A program made the translations under genes and the position numbers. Shown one piece after another: positions 8,400-17,470 of a stretch of 64,000 nucleotides of DNA. This DNA comes from Embleya sp040605455 (GTDB lineage: Bacteria; Actinomycetota; Actinomycetes; Streptomycetales; Streptomycetaceae). The stretch's first letter is position 1. Each line of letters opens with the position of its first letter. The notes below the pieces were generated by a model. It saw only the letters and a program-made list of their open reading frames with translations. It was not told the origin of the DNA and did not search any database. The stretch lies in NCBI RefSeq assembly GCF_040605455.1, contig NZ_JBEXCV010000006.1, forward strand, positions 1 through 64,000, in the 5' to 3' direction.

Positions 8400-8745
8400 T
8401 TCGGTCGCAGTGACTTCCAGGTGAAGGAACTCCAGGCACGGTCGGGGCAGTCGCTGTGTCTTGTCCACGACCACCAGCCGTCGTACGGGAGCGGCGGCGA
8501 GGGCGGTGATCAGGGCGGCGTCGATGGACGACGAGCGGTGGGGGAAACGGCCGGGAACGGCGAGGGCCTCGAACAGGGCGCGGCGGAACTCGGCGACGGT
8601 GGGATACAGCGGGGCGCGGACCCATGTCGCGTTCGCGTGAGGGGTTTGGGCCAGGGCGGTGTGGATCGCGACGGTCTTGCCGCGGCCGGTGTTGACGCAG
8701 GCGATGCCGGCGGTGGCGAGGGTGGTTCGGTCGTGGCGGCCGCCG
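8400..8745 (-). pseudogene. TniB-like AAA ATPase remnant
   Basis: On the minus strand one frame reads ATAGIACVNTGRGKTVAIHT, a Walker A (NTGRGKT), then RRLVVVDKTQRLPRPCLEFL, a Walker B of the TniB/MuB type ATPases that serve Tn7/Tn5053-like transposases. The usual VDEAQ is VDKTQ here, so the catalytic Glu is lost. No start codon is present in frame and the sequence degenerates after LEFLHL. Confidence 0.6.
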
Positions 8746-8859
8746 CCGCGACCGCGGTCGTGGGCACCACGACCGCGGTGGGAGGGAGCGCCGGCGTGGG
8801 AGAGGCGGGACGCGTGTCGGTCGCGATCGGTGTGTCGGCGGGCCCCGGGCGGGAGGGGC

Positions 8860-9388
8860 TGCGTGCCGCGTGCGGCGTGTCGGCGAGCGAGGCCGGGGTC
8901 GTGTGGGCGGGCGGGTCGGTTCCGGGACGGTCGAGGGCGAGGTCGGCCAGGGCGTCACGGGCGCGTTCGACCTCGCGGACAGGCGCCAGGACGCGGCGGG
9001 AGGGAAGTTCCCGCCCGGCCTCGCGGTCCCTGCGCACCACCCGGTGCAGCGTGCTCGGCGAGGGGACCGCGTCCGGGTCGGCGGTGGTGTCGGTCGGGTG
9101 CCGGTGCAACACGGCGACGTTCCCACCCGCCTGCGCGAGCACGGCCCAGCCGGGGGCGTCGATCTCGAAACGCCGGCGCGGAAGCCGATCCACCGCGCCG
9201 TGCGTGCGGGCGTGGCCCAGCCACCGCCACACCGTCCGTTGATGCACCCCCGCGACCTGGGCGCCCGCCCGCACGCGCGCCGCCGTCAACGCGTCCCGCG
9301 TGTCCAACTCCACCAGGCGGGCCACCAAAGCCGCCCGTGGCACCGCGTGTCGCGGCAACACGTCCTCGACCACCGAACCACCGGTCAT
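8860..9388 (-). pseudogene. N-terminal remnant of a TniA/Mu-like transposase
   Basis: From ATG 9388 (GAGGG just upstream) the frame reads a helix-turn-helix (QVAGVHQRTVWRWLGHAR), then a second DNA-binding stretch (PSPSTLHRVVRRDREAG) and REVERARDALADLALDR. This order resembles the N-terminal DNA-binding domains of Mu/TniA-type transposases. After about residue 175 it runs into a Pro/Thr/Ala-rich frame and no DDE domain follows. The TniB-like remnant downstream on the same strand supports an origin from one transposon. Confidence 0.5.
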
Positions 9389-9764
9389 CCCTCGGCCTCT
9401 CCCCCACCACGGGGGTCGCGGGCGATACACCACACGACACGAGTGATCCCACCGGGAGCAACCACCCCGACACACCGGAACCATCGTTTACGAGCCACCC
9501 GACCAAGTGGGGGTGTATCAGGCCGTGACAGCGACACCGAGACCGGCGATCACACCCGTGTCAGCAACCGAACCCGACAGCCCGCACCCCGACGCCCCCG
9601 CCACACCCACACACCAGCCACGGGACCCGACCAGCCACCACTGACACCACAACCACCGACACCACACCGAAAGATCACACCCTGCGCCGGGAAACTGCCG
9701 GCAAGACCCAGATCACGCTGGCGCGGCAGCCGGCGGCCCTGCGTCCTCGGCGTCCGGAAGGACC

Positions 9765-9955
9765 CGAGGACGCTCTCTGGTACACCTTGCGGACGCTCGC
9801 GAAGCGGTGGCAGTACCTGGACGCCGAGGCCAAGGACCTGACGAAGATGATCGCCGGCCTGGTCCGGCGGGTCGCCCCGCAGCTGCTCGAACCCTTCGGC
9901 ATCGGCGTGGACACCGCCGCGGAGATCCTCGTCGTGACCGGCGACAACCCCCAGG
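9765..9955 (+). pseudogene. IS110-family transposase fragment
   Basis: RTLAKRWQYLDAEAKDLTKM followed by APQLLEPFGIGVDTAAEILV is the central, pre-transposase_20 part of IS110/IS1111 transposases. Neither the RuvC-like N-terminus nor the Ser-containing C-terminal domain is present. It runs directly into an IS3 tail in another frame. Confidence 0.75.
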
Positions 9956-9958
9956 CTC

Positions 9959-10081
9959 GACGTGTTCCGTTGGATCGCGTTCTACAACCACCGCCGACGC
10001 CACAGCACCCTCGGCTACCTCAGCCCGGCCGCGTTCGAGGAACGCGCAACCGAGGCCGATACACTTTCACTGGCCGCATGA
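9959..10081 (+). pseudogene. IS3-family orfB C-terminal tail
   Basis: DVFRWIAFYNHRRRHSTLGY then LSPAAFEERATEADTLSLAA and a stop is the conserved C-terminus of IS3-family transposase OrfB (YNHRRRHSTLGY.SP). It starts abruptly where the IS110 fragment ends, so a recombination or deletion joined the two. Confidence 0.85.
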
Positions 10082-10095
10082 AACCCCGTGTCCAT

Positions 10096-10371
10096 TCACA
10101 ATATCTCTGGATCCCACCCGAAAGCCGCTAGCTTTTCACGAACACGAGCTACATCTGGATCGGCACTTGGCAAATCAGAGCCCAGTGCATCCAAGTACCC
10201 TTCGATTGGATCCTGCCCAATCAGTTCAGCCAATACATCTCCGATATTTCTCAGCGACATACCTTCCTTCAACGCACCAACAAGGGCCGGATACTCGGCA
10301 TCAGGGACTCCATTAGGATAGGCAGAAGTGAGCATGACATAGGCCTCCTGTAGATACTCGGGAATGCTCAT
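10096..10371 (-). CDS. Small acidic protein, candidate partner of the upstream PIN-like toxin
   Basis: A 91-aa protein (MSIPEYLQEAY ... YPNGVPDAEYPALV ... FGWDPEIL) with some likeness to DUF3349-type proteins (YP.GVP....LL..L). It is acidic and soluble-looking with no membrane segment. AAGGA lies about 11 nt before the ATG. It follows the PIN-like gene on the same strand with a 120-bp gap, the usual toxin-then-immunity order. GC content is clearly lower than around it, suggesting joint acquisition. The immunity role is inferred from context only. Confidence 0.5.
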   Translation of the reverse strand: MSIPEYLQEAYVMLTSAYPNGVPDAEYPALVGALKEGMSLRNIGDVLAELIGQDPIEGYLDALGSDLPSADPDVARVREKLAAFGWDPEIL

Positions 10372-10491
10372 GGGGATGGGATCCTTCCGTGATCCATTAG
10401 CACAAATACCTTAACGCACATCTAATTCGATTCACATTCTTCTTGCATCCGATACTCCGACCCGCAGTGACGATTCAATAATTACTTCCCA

Positions 10492-10797
10492 TTACTGACC
10501 CGTGAATGAAACGGGGTCGTGACTCCTTGCAAAGATCCGCACTCCATGGTGAGCGGCAGCACTCAGGAAGTCTCGATCTCCCGTATATATCAGGACGCCA
10601 TATTTATCGGCGGTACCGAATATCAATTTATCATTGTAGCCGAGGCGATTCGATGTCGTAAGAGCCATTACGCGAGCACTTGAATTGTTGTCGACTATTG
10701 TGACTCTTTTCATGAATTCAAGTCCACGGGCTCGCTCGATTGGGCCCGCCCTCATCACCATGGCTCGGGAAAATTCGTCCGCAGCGGTAGCTGGCAT
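10492..10797 (-). CDS. PIN-like ribonuclease domain protein (toxin candidate)
   Basis: The protein ends with NDKLIFGTADKYGVLIYTGDRD and FLSAAAHHGVRIF, the ND.LI..TA...G..I.T.DRDF pattern of the second half of PIN domains (VapC-like ribonucleases), with acidic residues in place. ATG 10797 has GAGGATAGG upstream; the frame stays open to 10932 and the family-like segment extends slightly past the ATG, so the N-terminus is uncertain and a 5' truncation is possible. The DNA is unusually AT-rich for the window. The downstream gene may be its antidote. Confidence 0.5.
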   Translation of the reverse strand: MPATAADEFSRAMVMRAGPIERARGLEFMKRVTIVDNNSSARVMALTTSNRLGYNDKLIFGTADKYGVLIYTGDRDFLSAAAHHGVRIFARSHDPVSFTGQ

Positions 10798-10984
10798 AAG
10801 AAGTTGCCTATCCTCACCATCGGCCGCAGCGACGGCCCGGAGGTCACCACGGAACTCCTGCTGCGTTACTGCCGGGAGCGGATCGCCGCATGCGATCGCG
10901 CCGCGAGTTCGATCGCCGGCCCGGCACCCCACCGCGCCAGTCCTCGACCCTGCTCAGGCAGGGGGATCGCGGTGGCGGATGCTC

Positions 10985-11513
10985 TCACGCGGTGGGGTCG
11001 ATGGCCGAGTACAGCAGGGAGTCCCGCCATGTCCCGCGGGCGAGCTTGTGGTCCCGCATCCGCGCTTCACGAGTCATACCCGCCTTCTCCAGCACGCGCC
11101 ACGACCCGACGTTGTCCGGGTGGCAGGTGGCCGTGACCCGGTGTAGTCCCAGTGTGCGGAAGCCGATGTCGAGCAACATTTCCGCCGCTTCGGTGGCGTA
11201 TCCCCGGCCCCAGTGCCTCGGGTGGAACACGTATCCGAATTCGCCGCGGCGGTGTGCGGCACTGTCGACCCACACCGCGACGGAGCCGATCAACGTGCCG
11301 TCAGCGAGGACCGCCGCGAGGGCAGGTCTCGCGGGGCGTGATGTCCTGCCGTGCCAGCACGTCCGCGACGAAGGAGCGGGTGTCCTCGACCGTGTTCGGG
11401 CCCCAGTCGGTGAACTCGGTGACGACCGGATCGGAGCAGAATTCGTGCAGCGCGGCCTCGTCCGCGGGGACGAAGTCCCGCAGTGTCAGGCGCTCACCGG
11501 CCAGCTGGAACAT
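10985..11513 (-). pseudogene. GNAT acetyltransferase (RimJ/RimL type) with a frameshift
   Basis: The first frame (11301-11513) reads MFQLAGERLTLRDFVPADEA to ADVLARQDITPR; the rest (to 10985) is in another frame, from RPALAAVLADGTLIGSVAV through GRGYATEAAEMLLDIGF and NVGSWRVLEKAGM. Together they make one GNAT domain of the RimJ/RimL kind with the acetyl-CoA loop (RGYATEA). A single-nucleotide shift lies near 11335. The ATG at 11513 overlaps the end of the upstream PKS fragment by 20 nt, with AAGAAGG ahead of it. Confidence 0.75.
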
Positions 11514-12330
11514 CGGTCACCTTCTTCAGGAGTTGCGACAAGGTCTGGCTGCGCCCGGCCGGTGCGGCCTCGACGGTGCGGCCGGGCGCGTTCTGCTTGA
11601 TCCATTGCGCCATCTTGGCCACGGTGTCGAGCCGGAACAGTGACGCGTACTGCAGGTCGGCCCCGAAGCGGTCCTTGATACGGCTGAGCAGCCGCAGGCC
11701 CATCAGCGAGTGGCCGCCGAGTCGGGGGAACGTGACATCCCGACCGATCGCCGCCACGCCGAGCACATCCCGCCACAGTGCCGCAACCTCGGCCTCGAGG
11801 TCGTCCGCGAACACGGGGTCGGCCCCTGTCACCGGCCCGGCTTCCGCTGTCTCGACGACCGTGGCCGATGCGACCCAACGCTCGTGGCGCGCGCGAACGT
11901 CCATCTTGGACACTACAGTCACCGCAGACCGAGCCGCGGTCACGATCTTCTCGACCATGTGCAGGGATTCCGCAGGTGCCAAGGCGAACCGGTCGAGTTC
12001 GGTCCTGACCTCGTGCTCCGGTTCCCCGTCGAGTCGCCAGCCGTCCCAGGTGGCGGCAAGCCAGCGTTCGTCGCCGACGAGCCACCGGTTTTCCGCGAAC
12101 GCTTCCAGCGCGGCGTTGGCGGCGGCATAAGCGACCAGGCCGGGGCCGCCGAACCACGAGGCGTTCGACGAGAACAACAGACAGAAGTCCACATCGCCGA
12201 CGACCTGTGCCAATGCCTGGGCGCCATGCAACTTCGGTGTGTGTTGCGCGCGGAAGTGCTCGGCGCGCAACGCGCCTCCGAGCGTGCGCGACGCCACGGC
12301 AACGACACGCACGACACGCTCACCGTCCAC
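11494..12330 (-). pseudogene. Type I polyketide synthase fragment: KR end plus carrier domain
   Basis: The 278-aa frame begins inside a ketoreductase (LRAEHFRAQHTPKLHGAQAL, then FCLLFSSNASWFGGPGLVAY, AAANAALEAFAENR; the YAAAN motif holds the catalytic Tyr/Asn region) and continues into an acyl carrier domain with GGHSLMGL, whose Ser takes phosphopantetheine. It ends with a C-terminal docking-like tail. KS, AT and the N-terminal half of KR are absent: the sequence changes character just upstream of 12330. It is therefore the last piece of a PKS module, cut by deletion. Confidence 0.85.
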
Positions 12331-12352
12331 GCGATCGCCGTCGACGAGCCCC

Positions 12353-12791
12353 AGGGGTGTCTGCGGTGTTCACACTGCGACGACTGCGCCTGCCACGAGG
12401 AATCTGTGCTGTGCCGCACGTGCGCGGGCAGGGAGCGGACCCGGCGGGGGCCGAGGAGGACCTCGCCCGGTGGCAGCGGGAACTCGACAGCGGTCGCACC
12501 TACGCGCACGGCTCCACCGGAAGCGTCCTGCACCGTTGGGACTGTCGCTCGCTGCCCTCGGAGGAAACCGTACGCACGGCCCTGGCGTGGCTGGGCGGTG
12601 CAGGCCGCCCGGGCCGGCGTGCACGGCCCTGGCGTGGCTGGGCGGTGCAAGCCGCCCGGGCCGGCGGGCTCGGCAACACGTCCGGCGCGATCGGTCTCCC
12701 GAGCATGCCGCGCCTGTTCAACGCGGACGAACTCCGGCGCCGTCCGCGACGACGCCGGAACTGTCGACTGTGCGCACCCGATCCGATCTGA
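12353..12791 (+). pseudogene. Cys-rich zinc-ribbon-like protein, frameshifted
   Basis: One frame gives CLRCSHCDDCACHEESVLCR with paired CxxC motifs; after a shift near 12440 another gives DLARWQRELDSGRTYAHG, HRWDCRSLPSEETVRTAL and, at the end, FNADELRRRPRRRRNCRLCA. The Cys/His spacing suggests zinc binding; I cannot name the family. A 47-bp tandem duplication lies inside. It is antisense to the 3' end of the minus-strand gene that starts at 13345. Confidence 0.45.
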
Positions 12792-13345
12792 CCGCCGGGG
12801 GCACTACGCCGGTGCGAGGGCGGGATCCGATCCCGACGCCACAACAGGACCTGGGTGGTGTCGGCGCCGTACCAGCCGGTGCCGTACGCCACCGCCAGGT
12901 CCGGGTACTCCGCGACCCATTCCTCGAGTTCGGCGCGCTCGTCCTCGTCCACCCCGTACGGCGCCGCCGTCAACGCGACCGGCTGCCCACGCAGGGACCA
13001 GGTGGTGACGTGGTCCGTCCAGCGCCACCGGTCGCACTCGCCGTACGGGCATCCGGCGCTGCCCCGCCGGCGCAGCCACTGCGGGCAACAGCCCAGGCCG
13101 TCCGGGCGCAGCCCGTGGCGCTGGGCCCATGCGACGAGGCTCCGTTGGGCGTCGCGGCGTCCGCGCAGGGCCGTCTCGAACGCGGCGTCGGGGTCGGGGT
13201 CGTCGCGGGTGCGGTAGTTGCGTCGGGGCGGGTCGGCGATCCCGTACGGCCAGGCGATGGTGCCGTCCTCGTGACGGCCGAAGAGCGCGAGGGCTCGGGC
13301 GTTCGCGTCGCTCGGGTCGCCGAGGTCGGGGACGGTGCTCGTCAT
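12500..13345 (-). CDS. Actinomycete hypothetical protein of mobile-element type
   Basis: From ATG 13345 the protein reads MTSTVPDLGDPSDANARALA, then GCCPQWLRRRGSAGCPYGEC with four closely spaced cysteines, and an acidic segment (DEDERAELEEWVAEYPDLAV). This kind of protein is found in Streptomyces integrative elements and plasmids; I know no function for it. The conserved-looking part ends near 12830; the remaining ~90 residues are Arg/Ser-rich and antisense to another gene, so the native stop may have been lost. Confidence 0.55.
   Translation of the reverse strand: MTSTVPDLGDPSDANARALALFGRHEDGTIAWPYGIADPPRRNYRTRDDPDPDAAFETALRGRRDAQRSLVAWAQRHGLRPDGLGCCPQWLRRRGSAGCPYGECDRWRWTDHVTTWSLRGQPVALTAAPYGVDEDERAELEEWVAEYPDLAVAYGTGWYGADTTQVLLWRRDRIPPSHRRSAPGGQIGSGAHSRQFRRRRGRRRSSSALNRRGMLGRPIAPDVLPSPPARAACTAQPRQGRARRPGRPAPPSHARAVRTVSSEGSERQSQRCRTLPVEPCA
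12576..12669 (+). repeat. 47-bp tandem duplication
   Basis: 12576-12622 and 12623-12669 are near-identical (acggccctggcgtggctggg at the start of each). The 47-bp length shifts the frame. Confidence 0.85.
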
Positions 13346-13537
13346 GAATCGCCTTCCGATCACGGGTGGGCCCGGGCGGGCCCGGGACGAGGGGTCACCC
13401 GGATGGGTGACCCGTGAAACCGTCGGCTTGCGGGCAGGTACACCCCGGGCGCGGTTCCGGGTCCTCGGGGAAGGAAGGCCCGGACCGCGCCCACCTCGGG
13501 ACGCCGACGCCCGGTGAACGAGGACAGGAAACAGCGG

Positions 13538-13699
13538 ATGCGGGCGTTGCGACGTTCGGGTCACCCCACCCCGTGTCCGGGCCGGCGCCGGGGCGATGGG
13601 TACATGTACCGCATGGAGCGCGTCCACTGGCCGGTCGTGGTCGACCGGGCCCGGGAAATCGTCGCCGAGTACGACGCCGGCGTGACCTGAGACAGCTCT
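13538..13699 (+). pseudogene. 5' fragment of a TOPRIM-like gene, split by an inserted element
   Basis: The frame reads MYRMERVHWPVVVDRAREIV AEYDAGVT and meets a TGA at 13688. The expected continuation, LRQLWYRAI..., is found 4.8 kb away at 18532. At the junction the DNA GTGACC-TGAGACAGCTCT matches GTG ACC CTG AGA CAG CTC TGG with one C missing, so the left copy also carries a 1-nt deletion. The family is an actinomycete protein with a topoisomerase VI/TOPRIM-like core found on phages and integrative elements. AGGA-rich sequence precedes ATG 13538. Confidence 0.65.
13692..13699. repeat. Left copy of 8-bp direct repeat ACAGCTCT
   Basis: ACAGCTCT at 13692-13699 recurs at 18532-18539 exactly where the split gene resumes. 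It is either a target-site duplication or the core of a recombinase attachment site. Confidence 0.75.
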
Positions 13700-13817
13700 T
13701 CTCTGCATAGTTTGGGAATGTCTCACCACAACGAGTGATTTGATCTCGTTCTGCTGATCGAGTTCGATCTGGCCTGCTCTTCTCTCCCCTATGTGATGTC
13801 CCAAGGGGAGAGGGAAG

Positions 13818-14817
13818 TTGGACCTGTACTTCGTGAAGCGACCGTTGGTCGAGCGGTACGCGGCGGCATTGCCCGCAGGGTCGGCGGGGGCGGTGGAGTT
13901 GCTGGACCGCCGGGTGATTCCGGACGGGACGCCGGTGTTCCTGGGCGGGGACATGCGTCCGGTGGAGCCGGTCTGTTCGTGGTTTCGGCATCTGGCGCAC
14001 AGGAACCGCGATCCGGAGACGATGCGGTCGTACGCCTACGTGGTGTCGCGGCTGATGGACTTCCTGGCGGCGCGCGGCACCGACGTGGTGTCCGCGACCG
14101 AGGCGGACCTGGTGGCCTACCGGCATCAGCGCCTGGTGCTGCAACAGGTGCCGATCGGCGAGTCGACGTGGGATCGCGAGGCGGCCACCGTCAACGGTCT
14201 CTACGACTGGCTGGTCGAGCAGGGGCGGGTGGCGCGTCGGCCGTTGCGGTTGGCGAAGCGGTACGGCAGCGGGATGGTGCGGGAGATGCAGGTCCGCCAT
14301 CTGACGATCGATCAGTACCTGTACTTCCGGGACGTGGGATTGGGTGGCCAGGATCCGGACGGGGATGTCGATGCGGGCTTTCGGGGCTGGTGCCCGCACC
14401 GGGGCCAGGCGGCGGCCGAACTCGCGTTGTTGACGGGGATGCGCAAGCGGGAGTGGTCCTCGGTGCTGTTGCCCGGGTGGGCGCCCGTCGGGGCCCGGAT
14501 CCGGTGCAGTTCCGGTTGCAGGCCTGCGCGAAGTACGGGCGGGCGCGCGACGCCTACGTCCCGGCGGCCGCGCTGGACCTGGTGGACACCTATCTGTTGC
14601 TGAAGCGGGCGGAGATCGTCGAGCGCTCGGCGGCACGTCTGAGTCGCCGCCGGCGCGAGTTGTTCGTGGTGGACCGGATCGACGAGGAGACCGGCAGGAT
14701 GAGCGGGGTCCTGGCCGGTGATCGGCGGACCTTCACGATCGCGCGGATGCCGGCCGGGCTGCGGGCGATCACGGTCCGCGAGGGCGGGCGGGGATTGGAG
14801 TCGCTCGTGGCTTCGTT
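13818..14817 (+). pseudogene. Tyrosine recombinase (phage/Tn554-like integrase), truncated and frameshifted
   Basis: TTG 13818 follows GGGGAGAGGG closely. The product has a SAM-like core-binding domain (RDPETMRSYAYVVSRLMDFL) and the start of the catalytic domain (ALLTGMRKREWSSVLLP), which holds the first catalytic Arg. A frameshift near 14485 moves the sequence into another frame (VQFRLQACAKYGRARDAYVP, VDTYLLLKRAEIVER), which loses similarity near 14817. The His-x-x-Arg and Tyr boxes are absent, so it cannot recombine by itself. It starts 118 bp inside the element's left border. Confidence 0.75.
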
Positions 14818-14977
14818 GACTTGTAAAGACAGCGTTTGTCGACGAGTTTCAACGGCGATCAGGGTCCAGGGAGCCCGCGAGTGTTCACGGGAAATGACGG
14901 CACTTCGGGAGATCTGGTGCGATCCCTGTCGGGACTCTGAAGGCACGGTTCGTTCAACCGGAGGGCTTAACCGCTTG

Positions 14978-14998
14978 TGTCTCCAGTAGGGGGAGACA
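14978..14998. promoter_or_regulatory. Inverted repeat, likely MerR operator
   Basis: TGTCTCC (14978-14984) and GGAGACA (14992-14998) form a perfect 7-bp dyad 14 bp before the MerR ATG. MerR-family regulators usually bind such dyads in their own promoter, so autoregulation is likely. Confidence 0.6.
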
Positions 14999-15012
14999 GC
15001 AGGGTGGAGCAC

Positions 15013-15951
15013 ATGAACGGCGACGCGCTCTACTCGATTGGTGATCTTGCCCGGCGGACCGGGCTGACGGTGAAGACCATTCGGTTCTACTCCGACGCGG
15101 GAATCGTGCCGCCGACTGACCGAAGCCCGGCTGGCTACCGGCTCTACGACATCGACGCCGTCACACGTATCGATCTCGTGCGTACCCTGCGCGACCTCGG
15201 GCTGGACCTTTCCGTCATCAGGAAGGTCCTCGACCGGGAAGTCTCCGTCCCCGAAGTGGCCTCAGCGCACGCCGATGCCCTGGACGTGCAAATTCGTACG
15301 CTCCGTCTGCGTCGATCCGTACTGAGAGCGGTAGCCAAGCGTGGTCCTACACCTGAGGAGCTGGATCTCATGCACAAACTCGCCAAGCTTTCCGACAGCG
15401 AACGGCAGCGGCTGGTGACCGACTTCATCGATGACACCTTCGGCGGGCTTGACGCCAACCCGGAGTTCGTAGCCATGATGCGGTCGGCCATGCCCCAACT
15501 CACCGACGATCCGGCGCCCGAACAGGTCGAGGCATGGGTCGAACTCGGAGAACTCTGTCAGGACACGGACTTCCGGGCCGCCATCCGAAGGATGGCCGAA
15601 CACCAGGCGGCGGAGCGGGCGCAGGGCGACACGACCGGCCTGCATCATGATCTGACCACTGCGGTGCGTGAGCAGGTCGGCGAAGCTCTCGCGGCAGGAA
15701 TCCAGCCGGAGTCCGACCAGGCGGCACTCATCGTCGATTCCCTCGCTGGTCTCTATGGCGAGACGTTCGGACGCACCGACGATGCCGACCTGCGGCAATG
15801 GCTCGTCACCCGATTGGAGACCGGTGCGGACTCCAGGGCGGAGCGCTACTGGCAGCTTCTGTCGACCATCAATGGCTGGCCGGTACCGCCTACTCTCGCG
15901 CCGGTCTTCAGTTGGTTCATCACCGCTCTGCGCTCGCAGCTGAGCCGATAG
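15013..15951 (+). CDS. MerR-family transcriptional regulator with C-terminal effector domain
   Basis: A 312-aa protein. Residues 5-75 are a MerR winged helix (YSIGDLARRTGLTVKTIRFY ... SPAGYRLYDIDAVTRI), followed by the coiled-coil dimer helix (LRLRRSVLRAV). The remaining ~200 residues are helical and acidic (VTDFIDDTFGGLDANPEF ...), as in Streptomyces MerR proteins with a ligand-binding tail. ATG 15013 has GGAG 6 nt upstream; an in-frame GTG at 15004 is an alternative. The dyad at 14978-14998 is a probable operator. It appears intact inside a decayed mobile element, suggesting it is maintained. Confidence 0.85.
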   Translation: MNGDALYSIGDLARRTGLTVKTIRFYSDAGIVPPTDRSPAGYRLYDIDAVTRIDLVRTLRDLGLDLSVIRKVLDREVSVPEVASAHADALDVQIRTLRLRRSVLRAVAKRGPTPEELDLMHKLAKLSDSERQRLVTDFIDDTFGGLDANPEFVAMMRSAMPQLTDDPAPEQVEAWVELGELCQDTDFRAAIRRMAEHQAAERAQGDTTGLHHDLTTAVREQVGEALAAGIQPESDQAALIVDSLAGLYGETFGRTDDADLRQWLVTRLETGADSRAERYWQLLSTINGWPVPPTLAPVFSWFITALRSQLSR

Positions 15952-16019
15952 CACGCCGCGCAGCCCCGGACACAACCGCCGCAGGGATGGCGGACCGCAG
16001 AGCAAGTGGGCGGAGGCTG

Positions 16020-16817
16020 TCAGTTGGCCTTTGCCTGATCTTCGGAGCGGGCGCGGGTGGTGGCGAGGCGATAGGAGTCGGTGCCGGTTTCGATAATCGT
16101 GCCGTTGAAGGTGAGGCGGTCGACGATGGCCGCGCAGAGGCGTGGATCGGTGAAGGTCTTGGTCCAGCCGCCGAAGGACTCGTTGGAGGCGATGGCGACG
16201 CTGTTCTTCTCCTCGCGTTCCGTCAGGACCTGGAAGAGGAGTTCGGCGCCGCGGCGGTCCAGTTCCATGTAGCCGAGCTCGTCGATGCAGAGGAGGTCGA
16301 CGCGGCCGTAGCGGGCGATGGTCTTGTTGAGCTGCTTCTCGTCGGCCGCTTCGACCAGCTCGTTCACCAGTTTCGTAGCGAGGGTGTAGCGGACGCGGTA
16401 GCCCTTCATGGCCGCTTCGGTGCCCAGTGCGATAAGCATGTGGGACTTGCCGGTGCCGGAGTCCCCGATCAGGCAGAGCGGCTGGCTCTTCTTGATCCAC
16501 TCGCAGCTGGCGAGGGTGTGGATGGTGGCCGCGTCGATGTTGGGGTTCGCGTCGAAGTCGAAGGCCCGCAGGGACTTCTCCCGTGGGAATCCGGCTGCCT
16601 TGATCCGCCTCTCCGAGCGGCGGCGGGACCGGTCGTCGCACTCGGTCATCAGCAGCTCAGCGAGGAAGCCCCGGTAGGTCATCTGGTCCTTCATCGCCCG
16701 GTCGGCGATGTCGGAGAACTCGTTGCGGATCGACGGCAGCCGCAGAAGTCGACAGGCGCTGTCGATGGCGGCGTCGGCGGCCTGTTCGGTCAAGCCTCGC
16801 TGGCGGAGCAGGGTCAT
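16020..16817 (-). CDS. istB: IS21-family ATP-binding helper IstB
   Basis: A 265-aa AAA+ ATPase. Residues ~30-110 form the IstB N-terminal domain (FLAELLMTECDDRSRRRSER); Walker A is GDSGTGKSH, Walker B is LLCIDELGYMELD, and sensor ASNESFGGW follows. IstB oligomerises and stimulates the IstA transposase during IS21 transposition. It overlaps the end of istA by 4 nt, the family's usual coupling. It looks full length; without an intact istA it would need a partner elsewhere. Confidence 0.92.
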   Translation of the reverse strand: MTLLRQRGLTEQAADAAIDSACRLLRLPSIRNEFSDIADRAMKDQMTYRGFLAELLMTECDDRSRRRSERRIKAAGFPREKSLRAFDFDANPNIDAATIHTLASCEWIKKSQPLCLIGDSGTGKSHMLIALGTEAAMKGYRVRYTLATKLVNELVEAADEKQLNKTIARYGRVDLLCIDELGYMELDRRGAELLFQVLTEREEKNSVAIASNESFGGWTKTFTDPRLCAAIVDRLTFNGTIIETGTDSYRLATTRARSEDQAKAN

Positions 16818-17276
16818 TGTGCTTCTCCCTCACGGTGGTCGCCGCCGCTGGTGCGACGGCGTCGGAGTAATTGGTCATAGGGGGCCACCGAGGGCAGCGG
16901 CCTGGTGTCCGCAGGAAGGTGCGCGAGCCGCCACTCGTGCAGGGACGTCACCGTCGCCGACGGCTCGCCGGGAACCAGCCGGTCCGCTGCGGGGGCGGGC
17001 TCGGTCTCCGCCTGGGCGGCCTTGCGGGCTTCCAGGGCGACCGCGTCAGCGGTCATCGCCCCGGCCCGCAGGGCCGCAGCCAGGCCGGCGACGACATGCT
17101 CATGGGGCAAGTGACGCCCCAGCAGGAGCACCTCGATCAGGGCCCGGGTGCCGTCCCGCTCGCCATGGATCTTGCGGGCCTGGTCCCACCAGGCGTCGTG
17201 GACCGGGGTGAACCTGCCTGCCGAGCGGGCCTGTTCGAGGGCTGTGGAGCCAGGGAAGGCACCGGGCTTGCGGACC
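16814..17276 (-). pseudogene. istA: IS21 transposase IstA, C-terminal part only
   Basis: Reading from GAFPGSTALEQARSAGRF through GRHLPHEHVVAGLAAALRAG to SVAPYDQLLRRR gives the C-terminal domain of IstA. The DDE core and HTH are missing: upstream of about 17276 the sequence instead codes, on the opposite strand, for the tail of a tnpC-like gene. The stop overlaps the istB start. No IS21 left end was found. Confidence 0.75.
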
Positions 17277-17426
17277 AGAAAGCGCGAGCAGACCCACCTC
17301 CGGCACCGCCTCGACGCCGCAGCCACCGTCATCGCCGCACTCCACCACGACAACGAAGCTCTCCGCGAGCACCTCGCATCCAGGGCCGGAAGTGTCGTTG
17401 CCATCGACACCTTCCGCCGGCAGTAG
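17277..17426 (+). pseudogene. Tail of a Tn554-type TnpC (DUF6262-like) gene
   Basis: The frame EQTHLRHRLDAAATVIAALH HDNEALREHLASR ends at TAG 17424. A basic coiled-coil tail of this kind closes the DUF6262/TnpC proteins that accompany TnpA/TnpB recombinases in Tn554-like elements. It abuts the broken istA head-on, so IS21 material replaced its 5' part. Confidence 0.5.
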
Positions 17427-17470
17427 CCCGCCTCCCGCTCACGGGCTCGCTGGAGCGGGGGCGACGCGGT

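Noticed and set aside
13395..14636. 413-aa minus-strand frame opposite the integrase
   Set aside because: Arg/Pro/His-rich antisense readout with no motif; the plus strand carries a recognisable recombinase.
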